In this document: one piece after another, positions 39,144 through 47,607 of the stretch
Layout: each line of letters opens with the position of its first letter
How positions within the stretch are numbered: position 1 is the first letter of the stretch
Source of the DNA: Anaerolineaceae bacterium
Lineage (GTDB): Bacteria > Chloroflexota > Anaerolineae > Aggregatilineales > Phototrophicaceae
Direction: 5' to 3'
Assembly: GCA_016124855.1 (NCBI GenBank)
Contig: WGMX01000019.1
Span: forward strand, 60,241-124,240
DNA: 64,000 nt
Notes under the pieces: generated by a model
Databases searched by the model: none
What the model saw: the letters and a program-made list of their open reading frames with translations, nothing else
Told to the model about the DNA's origin: nothing
Position numbers and translations under genes: made by a program

Positions 39144-39226
39144 GATGCTCAATACTCGGCAAATGACGGTTGAGGAATTTAGCGTTTTTGCTCAACGTCC
39201 CGAAAATGGTGACCGCATGTGGGAAC
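39144..39226 (+). pseudogene. Uma2-type N-terminal remnant
   Basis: ATG at 39144 opens a short frame, MLNTRQMTVEEFSVFAQRP and on to a TGA about 40 codons in. The MTVEEF...RPENGDR segment resembles the start of Uma2/DUF820 PD-(D/E)XK endonucleases, which are abundant in filamentous bacteria. All catalytic residues are missing. It runs into the HNH remnant. Confidence 0.5.
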
Positions 39227-39645
39227 ATGAACGAACCTTTTTGGAATACAATCAGAAAGCAGGTTTTTGAACGTGCGGAAGGTTGTTGCGAGTATTGCCG
39301 GACGGCTGAGGCAAATAGCGGTCAAACTATGCATGTCGATCATATCAACCCACAAGGTAAGGTGATGATGATCTAGAAAACTTATGTTTGGCTTGCTGAA
39401 ATTGCAATAGTAGCAAACATAAAGCTACGACAGCAATTGATCCGAAAACTAATGAGACGGTTAACCTCTATAATCCTCGTTTACAACGTTGGTCAGATCA
39501 TTTTCAATGGATTGATTATGGGATACGGATTGAAGGTCTAACAGCAACGGGGCGCGCTACAATTACTAGACTCAAAATGAATCGTCCGGCGGTTGTTGTG
39601 GCGCGACAGCGATGGGTGGCAGGTGGGTATCATCCACCTGCCTGA
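39227..39645 (+). pseudogene. HNH endonuclease pseudogene with frameshift and premature stop
   Basis: From ATG 39227 the frame encodes FERAEGCCEYCRTAEANSG and MHVDHINPQG, the first zinc CxxC and the HNH His. The frame then shifts by one base near 39361, apparently a lost G. The second frame resumes DDDLENLCLAC, meets a TGA (39397-39399) where the family has Trp, and continues NCNSSKHKATTAIDP, VNLYNPRLQRWSDHFQW and ATGRATITRLKMNRP to a stop at 39645. This is a typical ~135-aa HNH protein of the NPRxQxWxxHF group. Two independent lesions make sequencing error an unlikely explanation. Confidence 0.85.
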
Positions 39646-39651
39646 GCTGCA

Positions 39652-40872
39652 TTAATTTCGCTGCGGCATTTGAGGATTGCCGGGGTTAAAGTGCTTTAGA
39701 ATCACGAGCGGTTCGGTGGTGCTGCCATTAGTAATCTCAACGCCAGCGGTTGCTGCGTCAAAAGTGACGAACATTTCATCTTCGGTGAGTTCACCGTAAC
39801 GGATGAGCGATGGTGACGAGATGGTATGTGCTCCAAAATGTCCATAACCTTGCACACAAATGAGACCGTAAGCGGCAGCATCAGTAATAGTCACGGTGCG
39901 TCCGGGTAGAACCGTGAGTTCTTTGGCGCTGTACCATTGGCTGCCGTAAGTAATCCACTTTTCTTGATAGCCTGCCGCTTGCATATGGTCTGGATCGCCT
40001 GCTGGTTTGGGTACTGTGAAGTGATTCTTGGCAAATTCAGGGTCGAGGTTGGCATCCCAATCGAGCATCGCCATTAAATAATCGAAGTCCTGATGCTTAT
40101 CCGCTGGCACATCTTTGACGACCAAATCCCACGACACAACCTGATAATCTGCCACTAACGACTGCCACATTGAGGAAACATCGCTGGCACGCTGCGGTTC
40201 ATAGGTGCAGAACGTTCCCGGCGCGTGAAGGATTCCCGGTGGCACATCCCAACCTGTTCCGACGGTTAGGCGATAAGCTTTGGAGAGATTCAGGATCTGG
40301 TTATCACCTTTGCCCCAATTTTTCAGGCAGTCAGCAACTTGATCTTTGGTTGTGCCGGGTTCGAAGCCAAAAAAGGTGTAAGGGTAAGTATCCAGCGCAA
40401 AGTTGTACTGCGCGGGGAAGAAATAGGCTTCTGGCTTACCCAGTTTGCCGACATTCGCCGCCATTTCATCACTTTGGTGAAGATGATGTGGCAGCGGATA
40501 CATGTTATCAAAGAATTTGCTGTACATGACCCAACCACCGTATTTGGTCATGGCCTCTTTGCCGATTAAGGCTTCACCCATATCGCTCATGGCATCACGC
40601 AGTGTGGCTTTACCGCCATCGTTGACGATGTAGCTTAAGCCTTCATCTGCGGGCGTGCCGGGACCGTTATCGGCAGCCGTTGTGGATGAAAACCAGCGTT
40701 CATCAATCCCCCCGCGATGTGCCCCCAGAGCATAAAGATCGTTGGGATGAAGGCGTAGACGTCGTCCCGGTACACAGAAGGAACGCGGAACCCATGTTGG
40801 CGCGAGGCGGAGCACCCCTTTGCCTTGTTCAAGTGCTTGCGTTAAAAATTGTCTTTGCTGCTGATCGTTCAC
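39652..40872 (-). CDS. Mannose-6-phosphate-isomerase-like cupin protein
   Basis: 406 aa with a type I phosphomannose isomerase-like layout. A metal-binding cupin box is visible as PLPHHLHQSDE, then KPEAYFFPAQYN (Glu ligand) and WDVPPGILHAPGTFC (His ligand), all in order between ~127 and ~225. A second cupin half covers the C-terminus (VLPGRTVTITDAAAYGLICVQGYG). The sequence is diverged from true ManA, so the sugar substrate is unsure. The GTG start has an AAGGAA site. It lies next to, but apart from, a phosphoesterase gene on the same strand. Confidence 0.75.
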   Translation of the reverse strand: MNDQQQRQFLTQALEQGKGVLRLAPTWVPRSFCVPGRRLRLHPNDLYALGAHRGGIDERWFSSTTAADNGPGTPADEGLSYIVNDGGKATLRDAMSDMGEALIGKEAMTKYGGWVMYSKFFDNMYPLPHHLHQSDEMAANVGKLGKPEAYFFPAQYNFALDTYPYTFFGFEPGTTKDQVADCLKNWGKGDNQILNLSKAYRLTVGTGWDVPPGILHAPGTFCTYEPQRASDVSSMWQSLVADYQVVSWDLVVKDVPADKHQDFDYLMAMLDWDANLDPEFAKNHFTVPKPAGDPDHMQAAGYQEKWITYGSQWYSAKELTVLPGRTVTITDAAAYGLICVQGYGHFGAHTISSPSLIRYGELTEDEMFVTFDAATAGVEITNGSTTEPLVILKHFNPGNPQMPQRN

Positions 40873-40942
40873 AATAAATTCCTTTTAATTAGTCGTAAAA
40901 ACTTTATCTACTTTATTTTACCGTTCAGACGGCGAGATGGCA

Positions 40943-41686
40943 CTAATCTTGGTATTGCAGGACGGACTCCTTGGCAAATGGGCGACCACTGGCGCGATAA
41001 ATATCTTGTGCCAAGCTGACAGGATAAAGGACGCGCCGGAACTCAAGGTTTAGGCGGGATTTGGTCACGGTCAAAATAGCGTACTCTGCCCACGAATTAA
41101 CCTTGAAGCTGTTTTCGGGTTGGTCATGACGATACGCGATGCCCACACTGCCGGGGTTGAAATGAAAAGTTTGCCCGAAGTGCCTGATGAACTGGACATG
41201 GGTATGCCCACCACAGTAAATGGTTTGCGCTTGAAAGTCGATAACTTTGCGAACTTCTTCATTGGGCGTCAGCGGCAGAATCACATCGTCATAGGATTTG
41301 GGCGAACCATGATAACAGTGAAGTTTCCAACCAGCCTCTAATGGCAGTTCGAAAGTCGGTTGAAAGCTACGGATAAAGTCCAGATCATCACCCGACAACT
41401 TGGATAACTGCCATTCCCGTACTGCGTCCAATTTGCGCTGACGTTCTTCTGACGTGGGTTCCGCGCCGCTGTCTTGGCCCGTCAGCAGCCATTCATCCGC
41501 ATTGCCCATAACTATCGGACATCCGAGTTCGCGCAGCCTCGCGACAGTTTCAACGGGCTGCGGGCCGTCTTGAATGGCATCGCCCAAGCAAACCATACTG
41601 TCGTATGACTCGCCTTGTAAATCGTCAAGCATGGCATCCAACCCGAAACAGTGACCATGAGTATCAGAAAAGACAATGATGCGCAT
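40943..41686 (-). CDS. Calcineurin-like metallophosphoesterase (YfcE/MJ0936 type)
   Basis: 247 aa. All dinuclear metal motifs are present in order: SDTHGH, GDAIQDGP, GNADEW, CYHGSP and GGHTHVQF. The family hydrolyses phosphodiesters or phosphomonoesters, often small nucleotides. ATG is chosen with a GGGAGG ribosome binding site. Probably transcribed with the cupin gene 70 bp downstream. Substrate unknown. Confidence 0.92.
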   Translation of the reverse strand: MRIIVFSDTHGHCFGLDAMLDDLQGESYDSMVCLGDAIQDGPQPVETVARLRELGCPIVMGNADEWLLTGQDSGAEPTSEERQRKLDAVREWQLSKLSGDDLDFIRSFQPTFELPLEAGWKLHCYHGSPKSYDDVILPLTPNEEVRKVIDFQAQTIYCGGHTHVQFIRHFGQTFHFNPGSVGIAYRHDQPENSFKVNSWAEYAILTVTKSRLNLEFRRVLYPVSLAQDIYRASGRPFAKESVLQYQD

Positions 41687-41929
41687 AATCGTATGCCTCC
41701 CCGATTGATTATTTCAAACTTTATTCAATACATCAGTAACCGAGTCAGCCTATCACAGCCCTTAAATGAGAAATTCACAATGAAAGCATTTGCTTATCTG
41801 TAAGATAGGGTTGAGTTTTGTATATGAAATGTAAATTCAGTACATTATAGATAATATTAGTCCATACTGAAGGGATTCTAACGCTTAATTCGAAAGTTAT
41901 TAAATCGTTCGTTGCCTTCACATGTAGGT

Positions 41930-41945
41930 CACACAGAATTGTGTG
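41930..41945. promoter_or_regulatory. Inverted repeat upstream of the SARP-type regulator
   Basis: CACACA-GAAT-TGTGTG lies 36 bp before the start at 41981. It may be an operator for autoregulation; no protein can be assigned. Confidence 0.4.
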
Positions 41946-41980
41946 AATTGTTTCGCCCACCAAAATTTTAGTGAGTACAT

Positions 41981-43249
41981 GTGAGAAACGTGATGGTTAT
42001 TAAGCAAAAAAACATAACCAAAACTGCCGTTCAGGAAACGATTTTCGTAAAGCGTTTGAGCGAGTATATCTCAAACGGCGAATATCAACAGGCGGTTGAC
42101 CTGCTTCAGCAAGTTCAATATACCAGCTCTGCCTCTGATAATTTTTTGACAACCTGCTTGATGCAGTCCGCAAAATATCTTTGCTTTGCAGCGGCGCAAA
42201 CCCAAACAGAAATTGAGCAGTATAAAGAGTCGCTGAACGCTGCCGAGAACAGACAAAATAATCTAGAAGAAGAGATTTCGGCGGTCGTTGAAGTTATCGA
42301 TGCCGTTCTCGGTTTTGAAAGTGGAAAATCCCCTAGTCTTCCGGTCTTGGAAGCGTCAAATGGTAATCGCCAAAGGGCAGCAGCACCCCCCGGACGCTTG
42401 AATACCATCATAAAATTCTTCACCGGAAAGGCACCAACCAACGGCGCGTTACCTGTAATGCAAACAGAGAAGGTTAATCCCGCGCAATACCGCCTAGAGG
42501 TTTATACGTTGGGGACATTTCAGGTCTATTTTAATGGAGTCCTTATTGAAAATTGGTCGAGCCGTAAAGGGACCCATATCTTTAAATATTTGCTTCTAAA
42601 CGGCAGACGTACTATCCATAAAGAGATGTTGATGGAACAATTTTGGCCGGACTCTGATGCTGAAGCACAGCGTAATAACCTTAATGTGGCGATCTATGGA
42701 TTACGCCAAGTGCTGCGTGAATCGGAATGTGACTTTTCACATGTTTTGTTCCAGAACGATTGTTACTTTTTGAACCCTGAACTCGACATCTGGATCGATG
42801 CTGACGCCTTTACTACCCACTATAAGGCAGCCAAAAAGTTGGCCGAACAAGACAAAACTGAAGCAGCAATCAGCGAATACGCAGCAGCTGAAATGCTGTA
42901 CGAAGGATGTTTTTTGCCCGAAGATACTTATGAAGAGTGGACGGAGCCAGTACGTCAGTCCATGCAAATGGAGTATCTGGACACGTTAGATTATCTTAGC
43001 TCTCATTATTTGGAATTGGGTGATTACACTGCCTGCATCAGCATGTGTCAGAAGATGATTGCCGTCGAAATGTGTTCAGAAGAAGCTCATACACGTTTAA
43101 TGCGCTGCTACCGTCGACAGGGTCAAATCCATTTAGCGCTGCGGCAGTATGATCGCTTTGTAAAAGTTCTTGAGTCAGAGTTTGGTATTGACCCATCTTC
43201 TGAAACAGAGGCCCTATACGAACGGATTCGAAACGGTGAATCTATTTAA
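41981..43249 (+). CDS. SARP/BTAD-type transcriptional regulator
   Basis: 422 aa. Residues ~1-160 are a helical N-terminus (coiled part ESLNAAENRQNNLEEEISA) without known motif. A SARP winged helix follows (~168-265: LEVYTLGTFQVYFNG, SRKGTHIFKYLLLNGRRTIHKEMLMEQFWPDSD, NLNVAIYGLRQVL). Then comes the BTAD domain of TPR-like helices (~290-415: EGCFLPEDTYEEWTEPVRQ to ALRQYDRFVKVLESEFGIDPS). SARP proteins activate nearby gene clusters, and the gene is followed by two small genes of unknown function on the same strand. GTG at 41981 and ATG at 41993 are both possible starts; neither has a clear ribosome binding site. Confidence 0.85.
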   Translation: MRNVMVIKQKNITKTAVQETIFVKRLSEYISNGEYQQAVDLLQQVQYTSSASDNFLTTCLMQSAKYLCFAAAQTQTEIEQYKESLNAAENRQNNLEEEISAVVEVIDAVLGFESGKSPSLPVLEASNGNRQRAAAPPGRLNTIIKFFTGKAPTNGALPVMQTEKVNPAQYRLEVYTLGTFQVYFNGVLIENWSSRKGTHIFKYLLLNGRRTIHKEMLMEQFWPDSDAEAQRNNLNVAIYGLRQVLRESECDFSHVLFQNDCYFLNPELDIWIDADAFTTHYKAAKKLAEQDKTEAAISEYAAAEMLYEGCFLPEDTYEEWTEPVRQSMQMEYLDTLDYLSSHYLELGDYTACISMCQKMIAVEMCSEEAHTRLMRCYRRQGQIHLALRQYDRFVKVLESEFGIDPSSETEALYERIRNGESI

Positions 43250-43259
43250 ACGGATTTCT

Positions 43260-43289
43260 AACCTGTTTGAAACTTAAAATAAACAGGTT
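43260..43289 (+). terminator. Hairpin after the SARP-type gene
   Basis: AACCTGTTT and AAACAGGTT arms with a 12-base loop, 10 bp after the stop. It lacks a clear T-run. Confidence 0.45.
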
Positions 43290-43389
43290 TCAGAATATAG
43301 TACCGATTAATTGCCCTTTAAGTGCTCCCTGATTAAATACATGTGAACGTTCAATCTACCGTTCATATAAGTTGGCAAGGAGTATGAAA

Positions 43390-43824
43390 ATGGCTGGATC
43401 GTTTGAACCTCAATTGGCTCCGTTTATTAGTGGCACTATCGATACCCAAGTGCATGATACCGATTTGCAACCCCTCAACATTGTGCGCTTGAGCGACCCA
43501 TGGCATGTCCATGTTCAGTGGAGCGTGAATGGCTCGATTGTTCCCCTCATCGCTGGTACGTGGCATGTGCGGGTATACGCTGAATCAATGGGGCCGGGCG
43601 CAGAAATGGAAGTTGGTAGTCTTGACGTAGCCGTAAACGCCGAACCCCTTTCTGGGCTTTCTCGCTCGTATGACCGTCGCATCATTGTGCCTGCTAATCT
43701 GGCAGGCTTGACCGACGGGGTGTACCGCATCACAACCGTCCTGACGATTGATAACGGTGGCGCGCGTGGCATGATCGCCGCCTTCGATCAAGGGCCGCTG
43801 ATGCAGTTTTTCCAATTCCCCTAG
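43390..43824 (+). CDS. Hypothetical beta-rich protein, 144 aa
   Basis: The ATG at 43390 is chosen because AAGGAG lies 7 bases upstream; the frame opens at a TTG at 43372. The product (MAGSFEPQLAPFISG and on to MIAAFDQGPLMQFFQFP) looks beta-rich with no signal peptide. The segment VRLSDPWHVHVQWSVNG is reminiscent of proteins found near SARP regulators and ATPase-type surface genes, but I cannot name the family. It is followed by a strong hairpin. Confidence 0.55.
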   Translation: MAGSFEPQLAPFISGTIDTQVHDTDLQPLNIVRLSDPWHVHVQWSVNGSIVPLIAGTWHVRVYAESMGPGAEMEVGSLDVAVNAEPLSGLSRSYDRRIIVPANLAGLTDGVYRITTVLTIDNGGARGMIAAFDQGPLMQFFQFP

Positions 43825-43844
43825 CTAGCACACCCTATCAACAC

Positions 43845-43874
43845 TTCCGGCGGCACATCAATATGCCGCCGGAA
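43845..43874 (+). terminator. Strong hairpin after the 144-aa gene
   Basis: TTCCGGCGGCA and TGCCGCCGGAA form an 11-bp GC-rich stem with an 8-base loop, followed by AATTTC. Probably a terminator, although without a clean T-run. Confidence 0.65.
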
Positions 43875-43910
43875 AATTTCATTTACGGATAAACTTAAAA
43901 AGGAGGTTGC

Positions 43911-44639
43911 ATGATGGCAAGTCGCACGAAAAATGCTGCTTTAACCTACGACGATTTGACAGCAATCAAAGGTATTCGGGAAGCCCGACAGCAGTGGTTT
44001 CGAGACACCATGCATGTCCAAACTTATGGTGATCTCGCAGCACTCAGCGTTGATCAAATCGAGTCCGGCTTAAAGGCCGAGCGTCAGTTTCCTTCGCGGA
44101 GCATGATTGAGGCTTGGATTGCACAGGCCAAAGCACTGGCTGAAACGGCTGACGATATGGCTCCAAGTGTTCAGCGTCAATCAGCTTCTAAAGAACCCAC
44201 ATGGGAACCTTTTGCCTCATTTGTAATTGAGTTTCAGGTATTGGATAAACCAGATGGAACACAATTACAACGGACAAGCGTTCACCATATCGAAAATGAC
44301 AAAAACCAACTCTGGTTCGGGCTAGAAAGGCACGAGTCCATGAAGTGGATGTTGGCCGAGGCTGGAATCGACATTCAACCTGAAGAAACGCCGCCGAAAA
44401 CCGAAGCTGAGAAGCTGCCTTCTCCACCTTCTCATCCCACCAAGTTCAGTCCCGAACTTGAGCAAGCATTGGCAAAGCGAGCCAGAATATCAGGGTTGCC
44501 TTTAGCAGCCGAATATTCTCCGGAACCGACTCGTTCCCCGGCACAACAAAAAGTTTCGCCCGCGCGTCCCACTGGGTTTAGCGATAAATTACAGGAGATT
44601 CTTGCGCGGACGCAGCGTCACAATTCAAAGACGCGCTAA
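43911..44639 (+). CDS. Protein with N-terminal helix-hairpin-helix-like domain, 242 aa
   Basis: A near-perfect AAGGAGG lies 5-7 bases before the ATG. Residues ~9-75 read as a helix-hairpin-helix-like domain (YDDLTAIKGIREARQQWF then YGDLAALSVDQIESGLK), as found in DNA- or protein-binding adaptors. Residues ~95-150 form a beta-rich segment (FVIEFQVLDKPDGTQLQ, HHIENDKNQLWFGLERHES). The last ~90 residues are low-complexity and Pro/Lys/Ser-rich. Function unknown; a nucleic-acid-binding role is only suggested. Confidence 0.6.
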   Translation: MMASRTKNAALTYDDLTAIKGIREARQQWFRDTMHVQTYGDLAALSVDQIESGLKAERQFPSRSMIEAWIAQAKALAETADDMAPSVQRQSASKEPTWEPFASFVIEFQVLDKPDGTQLQRTSVHHIENDKNQLWFGLERHESMKWMLAEAGIDIQPEETPPKTEAEKLPSPPSHPTKFSPELEQALAKRARISGLPLAAEYSPEPTRSPAQQKVSPARPTGFSDKLQEILARTQRHNSKTR

Positions 44640-44655
44640 TTAAGGACGCTGTGAT

Positions 44656-44886
44656 TTAATCTTCGCCGGAAACGGATGATCCCGAAAAATTCAATCCGGT
44701 ACGGTTGCCTGTTGTTTGGGTCATTTGCAAATCAGTGCCATCAATATAAACGTGCAGAGTTTGTTGTGCGCCATCTGCACCAGAATAGACGATGGTGTGT
44801 TCACCTTGAAACAAACCGGCGGCTTCGATTTCGCGGAGCAGACTGTGGAGAGAGCCTAGTTTGTAAACGAGGTTGTTATAATCCAT
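44656..44886 (-). CDS. Hypothetical small protein, 76 aa
   Basis: ATG at 44886 is preferred because GGAG lies just upstream; an in-frame ATG at 44910 would add 8 residues. The product (MDYNNLVYKLGSLHSLLREI and on to FSGSSVSGED) has an N-terminal helix and a central beta part (EHTIVYSGADGAQQTLHVYIDG). No family recognised. It is convergent with the HhH-like gene. Confidence 0.5.
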   Translation of the reverse strand: MDYNNLVYKLGSLHSLLREIEAAGLFQGEHTIVYSGADGAQQTLHVYIDGTDLQMTQTTGNRTGLNFSGSSVSGED

Positions 44887-45105
44887 ATCACGATCTCCAT
44901 GATAGAACATTTATCGACTCAATATGAGTCACGATAACACAAAAATCACGGACGAAAATAAAGACATGCAAACTCACAGATTGAAAATGAGTGTTGCGAG
45001 ATAGAAATCACTCACAGTGGTGAGTCGTCGTATCCGGCGGTGCAGCAGTCTTGCAAGGAGTACGCACACGCATCCCTTGAGTACTTAACTACTGAATACT
45101 GCGAA

Positions 45106-46584
45106 TTATGCGCCGCGCCCAAACTTGCCTGCACCGCCGAAGATGTTGGCGGGAAGTTTGAATCCAGCTTCTTTCAGGCGATCTTCGAAATTGGGGCGGA
45201 AGCCTGTGCCTTCCAACGTACCCCCACCTGCATGTGAATAACCTTGACCGGTCATGCCGGGCGTACGATAAAGGAAGATGTCCTGTAAGGTGATGTTTTC
45301 ACCTTCCATACCCTGAATTTCGCTGATCTGGACAACTTTACGGCTGCCATCTTTCAAACGGGACTGTTGTACGAACATGTCAACGGCTGCGGCGATTTGG
45401 CTGCGGACGACCATAATCGGTAAGTCCATACCTGCCATCAAGCATAAAGTTTCAAGACGGGCAATCGCATCACGCGAACTGTTGGAGTGAACGGTGGTCA
45501 ATGAACCATCATGACCGGTGTTCATGGCTTGGAGCATGTCCAATGCTTCGCCACCGCGTACTTCACCGACCACGATACGGTCGGGACGCATACGCAGCGC
45601 GCCCTTGACCAGATCACGAATGATTAAGCGGCCTGTTAGCCCATCGCCACCTTCCACGGGAGGGGTCGTTTCAAGGCTGACGACGTGACGTTGAGTCAGT
45701 TGAATTTCCGCCGCATCTTCAATGGTAACGATGCGTTCATCTTCAGGAATGAAGGAACTGAGCACGTTAAGCAGGGTGGTTTTACCCGAACCTGTACCTC
45801 CTGATACAACGATATTTAAGCGGGCAACAATGCAGGCTTCAAGAAAAGTTGCCACATCTTTGGTGATTGACCCGAAGCGAATAAGATCATCAACGCCCAG
45901 CGGTTTGGCCGGGAATTTACGAATGGTCATGGTCGTGCCTTTGAGGGCTGAGGGTGGCATGACCAAATGGACGCGAGAACCGTCGGGCAGACGACCGTCT
46001 ACCATCGGGTTATTCCGATCAAAGCTGCGTCCTAACGGGCGAATGATGCGCTGCGCAGTCCATTGGACGTGATCTTCATCGTCGAAGACATATTCGCATT
46101 CAGCCAGCTTACCTTTTTGTTCCGCGAAAATCATGTCCGCGCCCGTGACCATGACTTCTGAAACGCTCTTGTTGCGGATGAGTGGCTCGATTGCGCCGAA
46201 ACCCATCAGGTCGTTCAACAGCGCTTCTTTAAGTTCATCGATTTCACTGGCAGAAAGCTGTAAACCGGCTTTTTGGATAATGGTCTTTAGCCGGCCAATC
46301 AGCATTTGTTCCTTTTCCAGATCACCGCGTTCCCAATGATCGGCTTCGTCGGGCGTAGCCAGCAGTTTCGTGCGGAATTGTTTACGGAGTTGAGCAATTT
46401 TAGGTGAGGTGTGCAATTTGGAAGGGACGACATAAGCGCCCTCGCGTGGTTTTTCCTCTTTGACTTCAGCCTTAATCGGCATAGGTGGAGGAGCAAGGGG
46501 CACAGGCGCGGAGCGCTCGGCTACTGCTTCGGCACCATTTCCATTGGACTTACCTAGTTCATTACGACGTTGTAAGAACGACAT
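45106..46584 (-). CDS. CpaF/TadA-type secretion ATPase
   Basis: 492 aa from the ATG at 46584 (AGAGG site upstream); a TTG at 46620 is in frame. It shows Walker [21 protein letters not shown], the Asp box [13 protein letters not shown], Walker B-type [27 protein letters not shown] and the His box SLTTVHSN. These define the VirB11/PilT-like hexameric ATPases of Tad pili and type IV secretion. The N-terminal ~60 residues are Pro/Ala-rich and the C-terminus is Gly-rich. No pilin, TadB, TadC or other Tad gene is next to it, so its partners are elsewhere. Confidence 0.92.
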   Translation of the reverse strand: MSFLQRRNELGKSNGNGAEAVAERSAPVPLAPPPMPIKAEVKEEKPREGAYVVPSKLHTSPKIAQLRKQFRTKLLATPDEADHWERGDLEKEQMLIGRLKTIIQKAGLQLSASEIDELKEALLNDLMGFGAIEPLIRNKSVSEVMVTGADMIFAEQKGKLAECEYVFDDEDHVQWTAQRIIRPLGRSFDRNNPMVDGRLPDGSRVHLVMPPSALKGTTMTIRKFPAKPLGVDDLIRFGSITKDVATFLEACIVARLNIVVSGGTGSGKTTLLNVLSSFIPEDERIVTIEDAAEIQLTQRHVVSLETTPPVEGGDGLTGRLIIRDLVKGALRMRPDRIVVGEVRGGEALDMLQAMNTGHDGSLTTVHSNSSRDAIARLETLCLMAGMDLPIMVVRSQIAAAVDMFVQQSRLKDGSRKVVQISEIQGMEGENITLQDIFLYRTPGMTGQGYSHAGGGTLEGTGFRPNFEDRLKEAGFKLPANIFGGAGKFGRGA

Positions 46585-46739
46585 ATGCTCAACCTCTGAA
46601 GAGTCTATCAATCCATTCAATACATTTACTTTATAGGGTAATGGGTTGAGGAAGCATAAAGATTTAAGAAATATTCATGAATCTTTTGTGGTTGCTCACC
46701 ATGCTCTCCCCCGTTACACTAGCAACCATTTGCTGCTTG

Positions 46740-47573
46740 ATGTTGAAAGAAGCTCAGTTGACCCCACAAGAAATAATGCTCAACCGCTTGCGAGAGTTGT
46801 GTCAAGCCGATAAGTGGATTGTCGCAGCGCTGCTATACGGCTCGTTCACGACCGGCGAAGCAGATGCATTTTCCGATATTGAGTGTGTCTTGTTTTTTGA
46901 TCCACAGGTGCTTCCAACGATCAACAAACAGGCATGGGTTGACCAAATCGCGCCGACACTGCTCTTTTTTGCTGATGACTTTGGACACTATACGGCGCTA
47001 TTTGATAATTTGGTGCGCGGCGAATTCCACTTTGATTCGGCTGAGGATATGAGAAAAGTAGAAAGTTGGAAGGGGAACGCGTGGTTTCCGTCAGTCGAAG
47101 CAACCTTGTTGGTTGACCGAACTGAAACATTGGCTGATGCATTACAACCGCTGCTCGGCGCTCCACTTGACCGAGATGACCGCCAAATGGTCGAACGACT
47201 TATCAACAATTTCCTTAATCTGATGGTATTTGGTATGAATACTTGGCGACGGGGTGAGTTTGCCCGTTCACACGAACTGCTCCAAAATGTACACCGCTTC
47301 TTAGTGTGGATGGTGCGTTTGCTTGAACATCAAACAACACACTGGCCGACACCTTCCAAAGGTTTGGAGAACGATTTATCCGAACAGGCATACGCGCGGT
47401 TAGTAAGCTGCACATCAGCACTTGAGCCAGCCAGTTTAAAGGGAGCTTATCAAAATAGCTGGTTATGGGGGCAAGAATTGGTCGCACAACTTCGTGAACG
47501 CCACAATGTCGCCCTTCCACCAGACCTTTTCACGCAGATTAACGCGAAGTTCTTTGAATCGCCCTCCACTTGA
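46740..47573 (+). CDS. Lnu(F)/Lnu(G)-like nucleotidyltransferase
   Basis: 277 aa from ATG 46740; the frame extends to ATG 46677. The extra 21 residues are hydrophobic (NLLWLLTMLSP) and unlike the family, and their DNA contains a TTGCTC / TACACT promoter-like pair. So I prefer the later start, though neither has a good ribosome binding site. The nucleotidyltransferase core shows ALLYGSFTTGEADAFSDIE (GS with two Asp/Glu metal ligands), then LFDNLVRGEFHF and a helical C-terminal domain with NNFLNLMVFGMN. Close in layout to lincosamide nucleotidyltransferases that adenylylate lincosamides. Whether it confers resistance is unknown. Confidence 0.8.
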   Translation: MLKEAQLTPQEIMLNRLRELCQADKWIVAALLYGSFTTGEADAFSDIECVLFFDPQVLPTINKQAWVDQIAPTLLFFADDFGHYTALFDNLVRGEFHFDSAEDMRKVESWKGNAWFPSVEATLLVDRTETLADALQPLLGAPLDRDDRQMVERLINNFLNLMVFGMNTWRRGEFARSHELLQNVHRFLVWMVRLLEHQTTHWPTPSKGLENDLSEQAYARLVSCTSALEPASLKGAYQNSWLWGQELVAQLRERHNVALPPDLFTQINAKFFESPST

Positions 47574-47607
47574 TCTTCATTGGAGCTAACTACTTTTGTT
47601 CACACGC

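Noticed and set aside
46677..46739. N-terminal hydrophobic extension of the Lnu-like protein as a signal peptide
   Set aside because: The family is cytosolic and the extension overlaps a promoter-like sequence; the later ATG fits better.
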